In this document: positions 45,281 to 55,172 of the stretch, piece after piece | Numbering within the stretch: the first letter of the stretch is position 1 | Layout of the letters: every line of letters starts with the position of its first letter | Assembly (NCBI GenBank): GCA_021846275.1 | Contig: JAJZBZ010000004.1 | Span: 1 to 64,000, forward strand | Source: Acidobacteriota bacterium | GTDB taxonomy: Bacteria > Acidobacteriota > Terriglobia > Terriglobales > Acidobacteriaceae | Length of the DNA: 64,000 nucleotides | Reading direction: 5' to 3' | Notes under the pieces: model-generated | The model's database searches: none | Seen by the model: only the letters and a program-made list of their open reading frames with translations | What the model was told of the DNA's origin: nothing | Made by a program: the position numbers and the translations under genes

Positions 45281-46861
45281 TCAGTGCGCGGCCTGTTCGC
45301 GGAGTTCAAGCGCGTGGAGGACGGTGCGCAGCATCTCGGCTTCGGGAGCGGGTTTTCCGGTCCAGAGTTCAAACTGGCGCGCGCCCTGCTGGACGAACAT
45401 TTCGACACCCTGAATGACGGTGCATCCGCGCTCGCGCGCCGTGCGCAGGAGCGGGGTTTCGAGCGGATTGTAGACGAGATCGAAGACGATGCGGGCATTC
45501 CACTCTTCTGGTGACAGGGGCATGGACTGGGGATGGCCGACCATGCCGCAGGGCGTGGCATTGACGAGGACATCGAAGCCGCGGTCGGGCACGAGCGAGC
45601 GGGGGATGGCGGTGGCGCCGGCTTCGTTGGCGAGTTTAGCGGCGGCGTCGGGGTTGCGTCCGCAGAGGTAGACGCGCGCGCCTTTCTCGACGAGGCCGAA
45701 GACGGCTGCGCGGGCGGCTCCGCCGGCTCCGAGAACGAGGACGCTGGCTCCGCGCAGGGGCAGACGACGTTCAAGCGGGCGAACGACGCCGGCGACGTCG
45801 GTGTTGAAGCCGTAGAGGCGGCGGTCGGCGCCGAGGCGGACGGTGTTGCAGGCGCCGAGACGGGCGCTGAGCGGGTCAAGATTGGCCAGGTGGGGCATGA
45901 TCTGCTGCTTGAAGGGCATGGTGATGCTGAGGCCGCTCAGAGGCAGCTCGCGGACGGCTTCGAGCAGGTCGTCCATGGAGTGAATGAGCAGGGGCAGGTA
46001 GACGGCCTCGAAGCGCTCGCGATGGAAGGCGGCGTTCTGCATGAGCGGCGAGAGGGAGTGGGCGACGGGATTGCCGACGACTCCGTAGACGCGGGTGGCG
46101 CGGTCGATCTCCTCGACGCGGAAGCTGTCACGCATGGCGGGCGCGGTGAACTGGCCGGGCGCGGTGGTTGCTCCGGAGGACGGCGCGGCGAAGGTGAAGG
46201 CCGCGCCGGAGCGCAGGCTGAGGATGCGGCTGAGCGCGCCCTCCTCGCCCATGGCGAAGGAGACGATCTCTGCGCTTGCGGTCTGCTTTTCCATCCAGCG
46301 CAGAAGGCGGACGTTGTCCATGAGGGAGTGAGCGGTGGGGATGATTTTGAGCAAATCGGGCTGAAAGGCGAGCATGCGGTCCATGACTGTGGCCGGATCG
46401 ACGAACTGGGCAAAGTCATGGAAGCTGAGCAGGAGCGCGGCACCGGACTGGCGCAGGGTTTGCCGCAGAGTCTGGAACTGGGCGGAGTTGGCCTGCTCGG
46501 CGGACTCGATTTCGAGATCGACGATGGAGCAGCCGACGGAGGCTGCCTGAGCGAGGATGTCGAGTTCGTCCCGGAGCGAGCCGCGGAAGTGGCCGCCGTG
46601 AGCTTTGCGTCGGCAGGTGGCGATGGCGAGCAGGTCGGGGTGTTCCAGGCGCGCTTTGGCGAGGAAACGGCGCAGCGGGGCGATGGCGGCGGCGGGTTTG
46701 GGGAGCGCGTCGAGGCGGAATTCGAGGAGATGGCCGTCGGCGAGGGCTTTTTCGGCGAGTTGGAAGAGTTCGACGGGCTGGCGCGCCTGGAGCGCGATGG
46801 CGACGCGACCGGTGCGCGAGCGGAAGGATGGGACGTTCGGAATGAGGGAAAGATGTTGCAT
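45281..46861 (-). CDS. aroDE: Bifunctional 3-dehydroquinate dehydratase / shikimate dehydrogenase (AroD-AroE fusion)
   Basis: 526 aa. The N-terminal type I dehydroquinase (~20-240) shows 'EFRLDAL', 'LLSFHDF' (catalytic His) and 'LLKIIPTA' (Schiff-base Lys). C-terminal AroE (~255-520) shows 'GVVGNPVAHSLSPLMQNAAF', 'SITMPFKQQI' (catalytic Lys), 'YGFNTDVAG', 'LGAGGAARAAVF' and 'GVEMFVQQGARQFELWTG'. The fusion performs two consecutive steps of the shikimate pathway. Such fusions occur in plants, chlamydiae and acidobacteria. Confidence 0.95.
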   Translation of the reverse strand: MQHLSLIPNVPSFRSRTGRVAIALQARQPVELFQLAEKALADGHLLEFRLDALPKPAAAIAPLRRFLAKARLEHPDLLAIATCRRKAHGGHFRGSLRDELDILAQAASVGCSIVDLEIESAEQANSAQFQTLRQTLRQSGAALLLSFHDFAQFVDPATVMDRMLAFQPDLLKIIPTAHSLMDNVRLLRWMEKQTASAEIVSFAMGEEGALSRILSLRSGAAFTFAAPSSGATTAPGQFTAPAMRDSFRVEEIDRATRVYGVVGNPVAHSLSPLMQNAAFHRERFEAVYLPLLIHSMDDLLEAVRELPLSGLSITMPFKQQIMPHLANLDPLSARLGACNTVRLGADRRLYGFNTDVAGVVRPLERRLPLRGASVLVLGAGGAARAAVFGLVEKGARVYLCGRNPDAAAKLANEAGATAIPRSLVPDRGFDVLVNATPCGMVGHPQSMPLSPEEWNARIVFDLVYNPLETPLLRTARERGCTVIQGVEMFVQQGARQFELWTGKPAPEAEMLRTVLHALELREQAAH

Positions 46862-47442
46862 GGCTGCAATTGCGGCATCTTAAAGGGCGCAGGGGCGCAA
46901 TGCAAGGGCGGCGCGGGGCGAAAATAGTTAAGTAATTGAAATAGAATATATTTATGGTCGTACATTTGTGTTGGGTCTGGTGTGATTTCGTTGCAAATGG
47001 GAAGCGAGCCGGGGATAGACACCGGGAACGGGCGGGTGCGATGGCGGGCATGGTAGGCGGCGGGAACTGAGGGGAATTGCGGTGGATGGCCTGGGTGGAA
47101 ATGGCTGGGGCGAGAGATTATCGGACGCCTTCACCATCGAATGACACAACCGGATGGAAAAAATCGCGTCCTATTTCAGGAGTACACTGACGCGGTTGTC
47201 GAGGTTCGCAAATGGGATTCAGTCGACAGGAGTTTTAGGGAAAAACCGTCCAGCGAAGCCGAAGGATGGCAAGATGGAGTGAGATTGCCGAGGAATTACT
47301 TCGGGTCGGGTTTTGAGAGAAAAAGGCAGGGTGAATTTCCAGAAATCTTCATGCTGCCTCTCATTTTCCGCAACTCGTCAAAAACAACAGTGTTAGAATT
47401 GTGGAGACACACAATTCTCACCATCAACGGGCAGTGCGATCG
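46862..47442. other. Intergenic region, no convincing gene
   Basis: An AT-rich stretch at ~46922-46970 ('gaatatatttatgg') probably holds the aroDE promoter. The 149-aa ORF 47141-47590 has no recognisable family and overlaps the next gene in another frame, so it is not called. Confidence 0.45.
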
Positions 47443-48327
47443 ATGCCATTCAGGAGTCTTTTGTTGGGCGCGACCGAACCAAATTACCGTGATCCGCTCG
47501 TGTCTGTATCGTCTCTGGACAGTCGGCGCATCTTCGATGCACCCATCGTGGAGAAGCGGATGTTTCTGTTCCAGAGTGCATCGCATGTGAGGCGGCGGCA
47601 ACTGAGTTCGTGGTGCATCTCGTGGCGGAAGCGGGCGTTTGATGTTTTCTGCGTGTTGATGGCGCTGCCCGTGCTGATTCCAATGTTTGTGATCCTGGGC
47701 GGGATTGTGAGGCTGACTTCGCGCGGGCCGGTGTTTTTTCTGCAGAAGCGGGTGGGCCGGTTTGGGCGTTCGTTTACGATCTTCAAATTTCGCACGCTGA
47801 CGCATCAGAAGGAAAAAGGCCACAACGCGGTGACGACGGCGACGAACCAGCAGTTTACGCCGGTGGGGAAGTTTCTGCGGCGCTGGAAGCTGGATGAGCT
47901 GCCGCAACTGATCAATGTGCTGCTGGGAACGATGAGCCTGGTGGGTCCGAGGCCGAAGCTGCCGAGCCATCAGGTGGCGCGGATGGCATGTCGGCCGGGA
48001 ATCACGGGCGCGGCGACGATTGCCTTTGCCAGGGAAGAAGCGCTACTGGCACCGATTCCGAAGGAGACGCTGAATCAGTACTACCAGTCGGTGGTGTTGC
48101 CGGCCAAGCACTGGCTGGATGTGCGCTACGCATCCCATGCCACCTTTGCCTCGGACTTCAAGCTGATTGTGTTCAGCGTGCTGCGGCAGTGGGATTCGTC
48201 GGAGATCGAGAAGCTGATTTTTGGCGAAGAGATTGTGGCGAGCGTGAGGCAGTTTGACAGGGAAGTCGCAACGGACAACCACCTGTCGACACTGCTGGAG
48301 AGTTTTGCGGAACTGAAGCGCAACTGA
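47443..48327 (+). CDS. Bacterial sugar (undecaprenyl-phosphate) transferase
   Basis: 294 aa from ATG 47443; GTG 47401 is possible and neither start has a strong ribosome binding site. The PF02397-type core is present: one membrane helix ('[25 protein letters not shown]'), then '[28 protein letters not shown]', '[30 protein letters not shown]' and 'CRPGITG'. It transfers a sugar-1-phosphate to the lipid carrier to start polysaccharide repeat synthesis, which fits the glycosyltransferases 4-7 kb away. Confidence 0.88.
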   Translation: MPFRSLLLGATEPNYRDPLVSVSSLDSRRIFDAPIVEKRMFLFQSASHVRRRQLSSWCISWRKRAFDVFCVLMALPVLIPMFVILGGIVRLTSRGPVFFLQKRVGRFGRSFTIFKFRTLTHQKEKGHNAVTTATNQQFTPVGKFLRRWKLDELPQLINVLLGTMSLVGPRPKLPSHQVARMACRPGITGAATIAFAREEALLAPIPKETLNQYYQSVVLPAKHWLDVRYASHATFASDFKLIVFSVLRQWDSSEIEKLIFGEEIVASVRQFDREVATDNHLSTLLESFAELKRN

Positions 48328-48668
48328 GCCGACGCGCGGGCCGACAGGCAACCAGAAGAAAAACGAGATTGCTGAAGCTGTGCGCGGATGGCCGATGTCG
48401 CGCGCGTCGGCTGGCGCGCGCGAAGGCGGATCCGGATGAGGGTCGCGTCCTGTGGATCGAACGCGACCCGGCTGGAGTGGAAGCTGAGCGGGCGCGTGAG
48501 AGCCTGAATCCTTCGGGTTGAATTTTCAGCGAAACAATTTACGGGTTCCGTGGCCGGAAAGAATTTCCCGGCAGGCGGGTGTGCGTCGATTGGATTTGGC
48601 AGACTGGAGAGAGTGGGTCGGCGCGGGATGGAGCGCGGACTGACGAGGCTGAGCGGGAGGGAGATGGG
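48328..48668. other. Intergenic region with a 9-bp perfect hairpin
   Basis: GGGTCGCGT (48440-48448) and ACGCGACCC (48461-48469) can pair around a 12-nt loop, with no T run after it. No gene was seen. GGGAGGGAG at its right end is the ribosome binding site of the M3 peptidase gene. Confidence 0.45.
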
Positions 48669-50654
48669 ATGGCGACGCAGGTTGCGAGCGGTGTGGACAG
48701 GTGGCATGGATGGCTGGGTGAGCCGGGTGGGTTGACGGCTGAGGGGTTCAGGCGCTGGGTGAGCGAGCGGCTGGGTGAGGCTGAGGCGGCGATTGCGGCG
48801 CTGGTGGCGGTCGAGGGTGGGCGGACGCTGGGGAATACGCTGGCGCTGTATGACAGCGCGGTGGAGATGCTGGCGCTGGCGGGGTCGCAGGCTGGGGTGC
48901 TGAACTCGGTGGCGGCGGATCGGGCGGTACGCGACCAGGCGCAGGCCGAGGCGCAGCGCGTGGCGCAGGCGGCGACGGCGCTGAGCCTGAATCGGGCGGT
49001 GTATGACGCGCTGTGTGCGCTGGACGCCGACGAGATGGCGGCGGCGAGCGAGGCGACGCGGCACTATGTGAGGCGGACGCTGCTGGGGTATCGGCTGGCG
49101 GGCGTGGACCGGGATGAGCCGACGAGGCGGCGGCTGGCGGAGTTGCAGGAGCGTGCGACGCGACTTGGGCTTGAGTTCAGCCGGAATATCCAGGAGGGTG
49201 GACGGACGGTGGTGGCGGAGAATGCCGGCGAGCTGGACGGGCTGCCGGAGGATTTTCTGGCGCGGCATACGCCGGACTGTGATGGTCGGTTCACGCTGAC
49301 GACGGACCAGCCGGAGATGCAGCCGGTGATGACGTTTGCGCACTCGCATGGGCTGCGGGAGCGGATGTTTCTGGCGTATAACACGCGGTGCTATCCGGAG
49401 AATCGGCGGGTGCTGCTGGAGGTGCTGGAGACGCGGCAGGAGATTGCGCGGTTGCTGGGATTCAGGAGCTGGGCGGACCTGGCGACGGCGGATCAGATGA
49501 TGGGTTCGGCGGGGAATGTGCGGGAGTTTCTGGCGCGTCTGGAAGAGGCGAGTCGCGAGGGCGCGGAGCGGGAGTTTGCGCTGGTGAGGGAGTTTGCTCT
49601 CAGCCGTGACGCGAATGCGAAGCTGGACGCGGCGAGCCGCGGCTACTGGTACGAGCAGTATCGGCGGTCGGCGTATGCGTTCGATTCGCAGTCGGTGAGG
49701 CCGTATTTTCCGTATGCGCAGGTGGAGCGCGGCGTGTTGGCGACGGCGGAGAAGCTGTTTCAGGTGGAGTTTCGGCGGGCCGGGGCGACGGGCTGGCATG
49801 AGGATGTATCGGTGTGGGAGGTGTGGGACGGCGAGCGGGCGATGGGACGGTTTTATCTGGACATGCATCCGCGCGAGGGCAAGGACAAGTGGTTTTCGGC
49901 GGCTCCGGTGGTGGTGGGCGTGGGTGGGCGCGTGTTGCCGGAGGCGGCGCTGATCTGCAATTTTCCGGGCGGCGCGGCGGGCGACGCGGGGCTGATGCAG
50001 TACTCGGATGTGGTGACGTACTTCCACGAGTTTGGACACCTGATGCATGCGATTCTGGGTGGGCACACGGAGTGGGCGGGATTGTCGGGATTTGCGACGG
50101 AGGGGGATTTTATCGAGGTGCCGTCGCAGATGCTGGAGGAGTTTTTCCGCGACGTGACGCTGTTGCAGAGCTTTGCGCGGCACTATGAGACGGGCGAGGT
50201 GCTGGCGGCGGAGACGATTGAGGCGATGAAGCGCGCGGGGGCGTTTGGGCGGGCGGATTGGGTGAGGACGCAGCTTTATTACACGATGCTTTCGCTGGAT
50301 CTGCATGACGCGGACGCCGAGAAGATTGACCTGGACGAGATGACGCGGCGGCTCTACGAGGGATTGCTGCCGTGGCGGTGGATCGACGGGAACCGGATGT
50401 ATGCCAGCTTCGGGCATCTGATGGGGTACTCTTCGAACTACTACACGTATGCGCTGGACAAGGTGATTGCGCTGGATTTCTTTGCGCAGTTTGATGCGGC
50501 GGACCTGCTGGGGTGCGCGGCGGCGGAGCGATACAAGCGAAGCGTGATCGAGCAGGGCGGATCGAGGCCGGGGCGCGAGATGGTGAGGGATTTTCTGGGG
50601 CGCGATGAGGATTTTGAGGCTTTCCGGGAGTGGCTGAACGAGGAGTTTGCCTGA
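48669..50654 (+). CDS. M3-family oligopeptidase (thimet/oligoendopeptidase type)
   Basis: 661 aa from ATG 48669, directly after GGGAGGGAG; the track start is 48579. The zinc motif 'YFHEFGHLMHAI' at about residue 455 is followed by 'FATEGDFIEVPSQMLEEFF', whose Glu residues complete the metal site. The C-terminal region 'RMYASFGHLMGYSSNYYTYALDKVIALDFF' is typical. No signal peptide is visible, so it is probably a cytoplasmic peptidase acting on short peptides. The SDR gene follows 44 nt later. Confidence 0.92.
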   Translation: MATQVASGVDRWHGWLGEPGGLTAEGFRRWVSERLGEAEAAIAALVAVEGGRTLGNTLALYDSAVEMLALAGSQAGVLNSVAADRAVRDQAQAEAQRVAQAATALSLNRAVYDALCALDADEMAAASEATRHYVRRTLLGYRLAGVDRDEPTRRRLAELQERATRLGLEFSRNIQEGGRTVVAENAGELDGLPEDFLARHTPDCDGRFTLTTDQPEMQPVMTFAHSHGLRERMFLAYNTRCYPENRRVLLEVLETRQEIARLLGFRSWADLATADQMMGSAGNVREFLARLEEASREGAEREFALVREFALSRDANAKLDAASRGYWYEQYRRSAYAFDSQSVRPYFPYAQVERGVLATAEKLFQVEFRRAGATGWHEDVSVWEVWDGERAMGRFYLDMHPREGKDKWFSAAPVVVGVGGRVLPEAALICNFPGGAAGDAGLMQYSDVVTYFHEFGHLMHAILGGHTEWAGLSGFATEGDFIEVPSQMLEEFFRDVTLLQSFARHYETGEVLAAETIEAMKRAGAFGRADWVRTQLYYTMLSLDLHDADAEKIDLDEMTRRLYEGLLPWRWIDGNRMYASFGHLMGYSSNYYTYALDKVIALDFFAQFDAADLLGCAAAERYKRSVIEQGGSRPGREMVRDFLGRDEDFEAFREWLNEEFA

Positions 50655-50698
50655 AGGCGGGGTGAACGCGCGCGGACAGAACGAAAGGAGCGAGCAGG

Positions 50699-51478
50699 AT
50701 GGCGGCGGAGTTTGCGGGCAGGTGGGCGGTGGTGACGGGCGCGAGCGCGGGGATTGGGGCGGCGCTGGCGCGGGAGCTGGCGCGCGAGGGCGCGAAGCTG
50801 ATCCTGACGGCGCGCAGGGCGGACCGGCTGGAGGCGCTGGCGACGGAGCTGCGCGCGCAGGGGACGGAGGTTCGCGTGGTGGTGGCGGACCTGAACGAGC
50901 GCGGCGGGCCGCAGGCGATTTTCGAGGCGACGGCGGGGGTGGTGGTCGATGTGCTGGTGAACAATGCCGGGCTGGGGCAGTATGGGGCGTTTGTGAGCAG
51001 CGGCATCGAGCAGGAACTGAGCCAGGTGAGGGTGAACTGCGAGGCGATGGTGCATCTGACGCGGCTGTTTGCGCCGGGGATGGCGGAGCGGCGGCGCGGG
51101 TGGATTCTGGTGGTGGCCTCGACGGCGAGCTTTCAGCCGGTGCCGTATCTGACGACGTATGCGGCGACGAAGGCGTTTGATCGATTCTTTGCCGAGGCGC
51201 TGGCGGCGGAGATGGCGTCGAGCGGAGTGAGGGTGACGGCACTGTGTCCGGGACCGACGGAGAGTGAGTTTTTCGAGGTTGCCGGAGCGGCGAAGTTTCG
51301 CGGGCGCGGCGTGCAGCGCGTGGAGGTGGTGGCGCGGCGCGCGGTGAGGGCGCTTGGGCGCGGGCAAAGGGTGATTATTCCGTATGCGAGTGGACGGCTG
51401 ACGGCGCTGGCGGTGCGGTTGCTGCCGACGCGGTGGATTACGGCGGTGGTGGAGCGGGCGGCGCGACCGGCGCGGTAG
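50699..51478 (+). CDS. SDR-family oxidoreductase, function unknown
   Basis: 259 aa. 'VVTGASAGIGAALARELAREGAKLILTAR', 'NNAGLGQYG', 'VVASTASFQPVPYLTTYAATKAFDRFF' (Ser, Tyr, Lys) and 'CPGPTESEFF' are those of the DltE/YqjQ-like classical SDRs. It probably uses NADP(H), as an Arg follows the Rossmann strand. Substrate is unknown. It is likely co-transcribed with the M3 peptidase. Confidence 0.85.
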   Translation: MAAEFAGRWAVVTGASAGIGAALARELAREGAKLILTARRADRLEALATELRAQGTEVRVVVADLNERGGPQAIFEATAGVVVDVLVNNAGLGQYGAFVSSGIEQELSQVRVNCEAMVHLTRLFAPGMAERRRGWILVVASTASFQPVPYLTTYAATKAFDRFFAEALAAEMASSGVRVTALCPGPTESEFFEVAGAAKFRGRGVQRVEVVARRAVRALGRGQRVIIPYASGRLTALAVRLLPTRWITAVVERAARPAR

Positions 51479-51550
51479 CGGGAATGCAAAAAAATCCTTT
51501 GGAGACTGGGAGTGGTGCTCGTGGAATTGTGGTCACGCGCGCGTGTGGCT

Positions 51551-52192
51551 TCAGTGGCCCGCAGCGGAGGTTTTGGGCTGGACGATTTTGAAGGACTGGA
51601 AGAAGTGAGTGATGTCGGCCTCGTTGCGGTCCTCGGCTGAGGGGTAGGTGGCGATGAGCATGTAAAGGCGCGGCGCGGCCCAGATGAAGCGGGCGTCGAG
51701 GTAGCCGCCGTTTGCGTTTTTGGCGACGAACTGGCGCGCGGGATAGCCCTGGTCGGTGTTGTTCTGCTCGGAGAGCTGCGAGGTGTAGGTGGCGTCGATG
51801 GCCTGGGTGCGTGCGGCGTCAAAGATGGCCTCGACGCGGTCGCCATGGACGCGGGCGACGGGTGGATTGTCCTCCCAGGCGACAGCGAAGGTGGAGTTGG
51901 CGTCGGGGTGGGCGATCATCATCCGGACCGGCTCATGACCGCCGCGCTCGTTGGTGGCCTGGGTGGTGGTTTCGACGGGATTGGAGGGAACGGCGGCCAT
52001 GAAGCCGTTGGCGGATTCGTCGGCGTTCTGCCAGGTGAGGGTGGACGGCTTGTGCTGGAGAACGGCTGGAACCTGTGTGGAGCTGACGATGGTGAAGCTG
52101 TTGCGCTGCCAGGAGTCCCAGTGCTCGTAGACGTAGTAACCGGCGGCGGCGAGGACGACAACCACGATGTAGATGTAGGTTCGCTTCTTCAT
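51551..52192 (-). CDS. Membrane-anchored protein of unknown function
   Basis: 213 aa from ATG 52192 ('MKKRTYIYIVVVVLAAAGYYVY'); the track ORF extends 108 unrelated residues. A single N-terminal membrane anchor or uncleaved signal is followed by a ~190-aa soluble domain with 'WEDNPPVARVHGDRVEAIFD' and 'GGYLDARFIWAAPRLYMLIATYPS'. I do not recognise the family. It converges with the SDR gene. Confidence 0.75.
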   Translation of the reverse strand: MKKRTYIYIVVVVLAAAGYYVYEHWDSWQRNSFTIVSSTQVPAVLQHKPSTLTWQNADESANGFMAAVPSNPVETTTQATNERGGHEPVRMMIAHPDANSTFAVAWEDNPPVARVHGDRVEAIFDAARTQAIDATYTSQLSEQNNTDQGYPARQFVAKNANGGYLDARFIWAAPRLYMLIATYPSAEDRNEADITHFFQSFKIVQPKTSAAGH

Positions 52193-52658
52193 GCGGCACG
52201 GAGACCTGTCCGGAGTTTTGCCGGGAACCGTGGGTTCCGTGGGCAGCGGAGCGGCGGATGGAGTTGGGTATCCGACTGATCCGGCGGGGGATGCCGGTGA
52301 GCAGAGGGAGGACCAGCCGTCGCTTGCCAGACCAGAATACCCTGCCGGGGATTGGGCGCGGAGGGTGGATTTTGCGCTGGTGAAGAAATTGTGCCGTCTG
52401 GGACAACTTTTCTGTGAGGCAGGCATCTGAGTTAACAGCAAGCAGAGGCACCACAGCAGTAAGTCCTTCCTGAATGATCTACCACGTTGTTCGTCCCGCT
52501 TGGGACTCCCTTCCAAATATCCTCTGAAAATCCAACCTGAATTGCCTCTCGAGGGGGTTCGCCGGAAGGCGAACCCGTCGCTCGTGTTTGCGCGAGTGAT
52601 TTTGCATGCACGAGGAACGATAGGCGTGCCTGCATCGGCGACCTACAATCGGAGGAGC
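52193..52658. other. Divergent intergenic region with a tetraloop hairpin
   Basis: GGGTTCGCC-GGAA-GGCGAACCC at 52555-52576 is a perfect 9-bp stem with a GGAA (GNRA) tetraloop, ~80 bp before pgeF and without a T run. No other gene was seen. It may be a leader structure of the pgeF mRNA. Confidence 0.5.
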
Positions 52659-53516
52659 ATGACGACGGGGACGAGCACGAATTCGTGGCTGCGCGGGGAT
52701 TCGCTGTTGCGCGTGGCGGAGTGGGAGCGCGAGCTGCCGTGGCTTTGGCACGGGTTCAGCACGAGGGTGGGCGGAGTGAGCGTGGCGTATGGCGCTGGTG
52801 GTGACGATAAAGGCGAGACTTGCGGCGATCTGAATCTGGGCTTTACGGCGGAGGACGAGCCGGAGCGCGTGCGCGAGAACAGGCGGCGACTGGTGGAGCT
52901 GGCCACGGGCTGCGCGGAGACGCAGCTTGCCCTGATTCGGCAGATTCACTCCGGGGCGTCGGTGGTGCTGCGCGCGGGCGAGCCGGTGTGGAGCGAAGCG
53001 CCGCAGGCCGACGGGGTGATGAGCGACCAGACGGGTGTGCTGCTGGCGGTGCAGACGGCGGATTGCATTCCGGTGCTGGTGGCGGACGCGGAGCGGCGCG
53101 TGGTGGCGGCGTTTCACGCCGGGTGGCGCGGGACGGTGCAGCGGATTGTGGAGCGGGGAGTGGCGCGGCTATGCGAGGAGTTTGGCTGCGCGCCGGAGCG
53201 GCTGGTGGCGGCGATCGGGCCGGGGATTGGCGGGTGCTGCTATGCGGTGGGCGAAGAGCTACGGACGCGGTTTGGCGCGGAGTTTGCGTATGCGGACGCG
53301 CTGTTTCGACGCGCTGACGATGGAGTGCTTCCGAGTGGACTTTTTCTGGACCTGACGGAGGCCAATCGGCGGCAACTGCTGGATGCGGGCGTGTGCGGAG
53401 AGCGGATTGCGCGGGTGGGTGGTTGCACGGCCTGCCAGACGAAGCGGTTTTTCTCCTATCGCGCGCAGCGGGGACGGACGGGCCGGATGATGAGCGTGAT
53501 CGGGATTGCGCCGTGA
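52659..53516 (+). CDS. pgeF: PgeF/YfiH-family protein (laccase domain)
   Basis: 285 aa from ATG 52659 with GGAGGAG immediately upstream; the track start is 52500. Family motifs are 'FSTRVGGVS', 'LIRQIHSGASVV', 'AVQTADCIPVLVAD', 'VAAFHAGWRGTVQRI', 'IGPGIGGCCYAVG' and the C-terminal 'RGRTGRMMSVI'. The His-Cys-His set builds a metal site. The family has been linked to purine nucleoside cleavage, peptidoglycan precursor editing and polyphenol oxidation. Confidence 0.9.
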   Translation: MTTGTSTNSWLRGDSLLRVAEWERELPWLWHGFSTRVGGVSVAYGAGGDDKGETCGDLNLGFTAEDEPERVRENRRRLVELATGCAETQLALIRQIHSGASVVLRAGEPVWSEAPQADGVMSDQTGVLLAVQTADCIPVLVADAERRVVAAFHAGWRGTVQRIVERGVARLCEEFGCAPERLVAAIGPGIGGCCYAVGEELRTRFGAEFAYADALFRRADDGVLPSGLFLDLTEANRRQLLDAGVCGERIARVGGCTACQTKRFFSYRAQRGRTGRMMSVIGIAP

Positions 53517-53627
53517 CGAATGGGCCGAGCGAGCATCGGCTGCGCTGAACTGGCGCGGCGGCGGTGAGTTTTCTGCTGCCGGGCTGAGGCGCTCGATATA
53601 GTATGGGGAAAAGGTTGATGAGGGTCG

Positions 53628-54851
53628 ATGGCAATGCATGATTCGTGGGAGGGTTCGCGCGCGGAGATGAGTCCGCGGCAGGATGCGCGGGCAGATGCTC
53701 GACCGGACGCGCGTGGCGACGGACGCGTGCCGCAGATGCCGCCGCAGCGCGGGCAGGAATCGCGCGTTGAGCCGCGCTCTGAACCGCGCATTCAGGAGGC
53801 GCGGATGTATCCGTCCGTGGGCGAGTTGCGCGGCTATCCGCAGCGCGGATATGAGGGAACCGCGGCGCAGGCGGGTGTACGCGGCGCGGATGCTTACCAT
53901 CCGGCGGCATACAATTCAGGCGCTCGCAATTCGGAATCGTATCCGGCTGAGCCGCGCCCTGCTGAGCGGCGTCCGTTCGAACCGCAGCAGGCTGAGCCGC
54001 GCGTGGCCGAAACCCGCCCGGCGCAGCCGTATCGGAGCGACGCGCGGATGCAGGAGCTGGGGCAGCGCGTGCAGGCTTTTGGAGCGCCCGCGCCGCAGGG
54101 GGATTATCGAGGCGCGCCGCTGCCGGTGGGTCAGCCGCAGGCGGGACAGGCAGGGCCAACGCAGGCGAGTGGTTATGAACGGGGGTATCCGGCTCGCGGA
54201 CAGGCTGGGCCGCAGGGCGTGCATGGGGGTGGGTATGCGGAGGATGGGTATCCGCATGGCATTCCGCCGAGCGCGCCGGAGCCTGCGATGGCTGAGGCGT
54301 CGAGCGACGCGGGCAATGCCGGGGCAAGTGTTGGCAAGGGCGGCGACGCGGCAGCGCAGGAGCGTCCGCAGCTTCCTGCTCCGGCGGATGGCGACGGAGC
54401 GGCGCTGAAGGGTGGTTTCCAGCGGGTGGCGCAGGCGGTGCGGGCGGCGATTCCGCTGGTGCAGAAGCTGCTGCCGCTGCTGGACGGGAATCTGGCGACG
54501 ACGGTGAGCGCGCTGCTGGCTCCGCAGACGGCGCATCCGCCTGCTCCGCCGCAGGTGCATGTGGACCTGGAGCCGGTGGAGCGCGGGATGACGGAGCTGC
54601 GCGTGAGCCATCGCGAGCTGAAGACGCAGGTGGCCGAGCAGGGAACGACGCTGAAGCGCGTGGAGGACCATCTGGAACGCGTGCGCGAGGCGACGGACCG
54701 GAATACGCTGGAGCAGCAGGAACTGGTGGAGGACGTGAGAGCGGTGGGCGCGCGGGTGAGCCGGTTCATCGTGATCGGGGTACTGCTGCTGGCGCTTTCG
54801 GTGGGACTGAATGTCTATCTGCTGATTCAGTTGCAGCATATTTTCCGCTAA
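53628..54851 (+). CDS. Pro/Arg/Gln-rich protein with coiled coil and C-terminal membrane anchor
   Basis: 407 aa. The first ~250 residues are low-complexity and rich in Arg, Pro, Gln, Ala and Gly, with repeated elements such as 'AEPRPAERRPFEPQQAEPRVAE'. Residues ~260-310 contain 'AVRAAIPLVQKLLPLLDGNLATTVSALLAP'. A heptad-like coiled coil follows ('RELKTQVAEQGTTLKRVEDHLERVREATDRN'), then a single C-terminal transmembrane helix ('FIVIGVLLLALSVGLNVYLLI'). No signal peptide, so a tail-anchored topology with the disordered part in the cytoplasm is likely. Family not recognised. Confidence 0.75.
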   Translation: MAMHDSWEGSRAEMSPRQDARADARPDARGDGRVPQMPPQRGQESRVEPRSEPRIQEARMYPSVGELRGYPQRGYEGTAAQAGVRGADAYHPAAYNSGARNSESYPAEPRPAERRPFEPQQAEPRVAETRPAQPYRSDARMQELGQRVQAFGAPAPQGDYRGAPLPVGQPQAGQAGPTQASGYERGYPARGQAGPQGVHGGGYAEDGYPHGIPPSAPEPAMAEASSDAGNAGASVGKGGDAAAQERPQLPAPADGDGAALKGGFQRVAQAVRAAIPLVQKLLPLLDGNLATTVSALLAPQTAHPPAPPQVHVDLEPVERGMTELRVSHRELKTQVAEQGTTLKRVEDHLERVREATDRNTLEQQELVEDVRAVGARVSRFIVIGVLLLALSVGLNVYLLIQLQHIFR

Positions 54852-55172
54852 ACGACTGGTCGGGTCGGGGTTTGCGGTGCGTTTGCACTGTGGGTGGGGC
54901 AGGCGCGCGTTTGCCTGAATGTTGATCCAGAGAAAATCCTTATCCATAAAATGAAAGCCACTTGTCGGTTTTCTGCTCGCTTTTTCCGATTTCGAGATGC
55001 GAGACGTTGCCAGTCGTATTTTCGAGGGACTACTATGCGCCTAGTCCTGAACGAAAGTCGGCTCAGAGGCTCGCGTTCGAGGGGACGAGAACCTGGCAGA
55101 ACGGTTTCCCGGGGCATGGGAGCCGGATAAAAAAATGGCGCGCTTGTGACGCCATCGCGGGGAGTGTCAGAT
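54852..55172. other. Intergenic region before the GvpF/L gene
   Basis: About 320 bp with mixed composition and no recognised gene. 'ggggagtgtcagat' just before ATG 55173 supplies the ribosome binding site. No clear promoter pair or terminator was identified. Confidence 0.45.

Noticed and set aside
47141-47590. 149-aa ORF before the sugar transferase
   Set aside because: No recognisable family, mixed composition, and overlaps the sugar transferase in another frame.
48126-51242. 1038-aa ORF on the minus strand
   Set aside because: Spans three genes and intergenic DNA and is low-complexity Pro/Arg/Ser. It is a product of high GC content, opposite the M3 peptidase and SDR genes.
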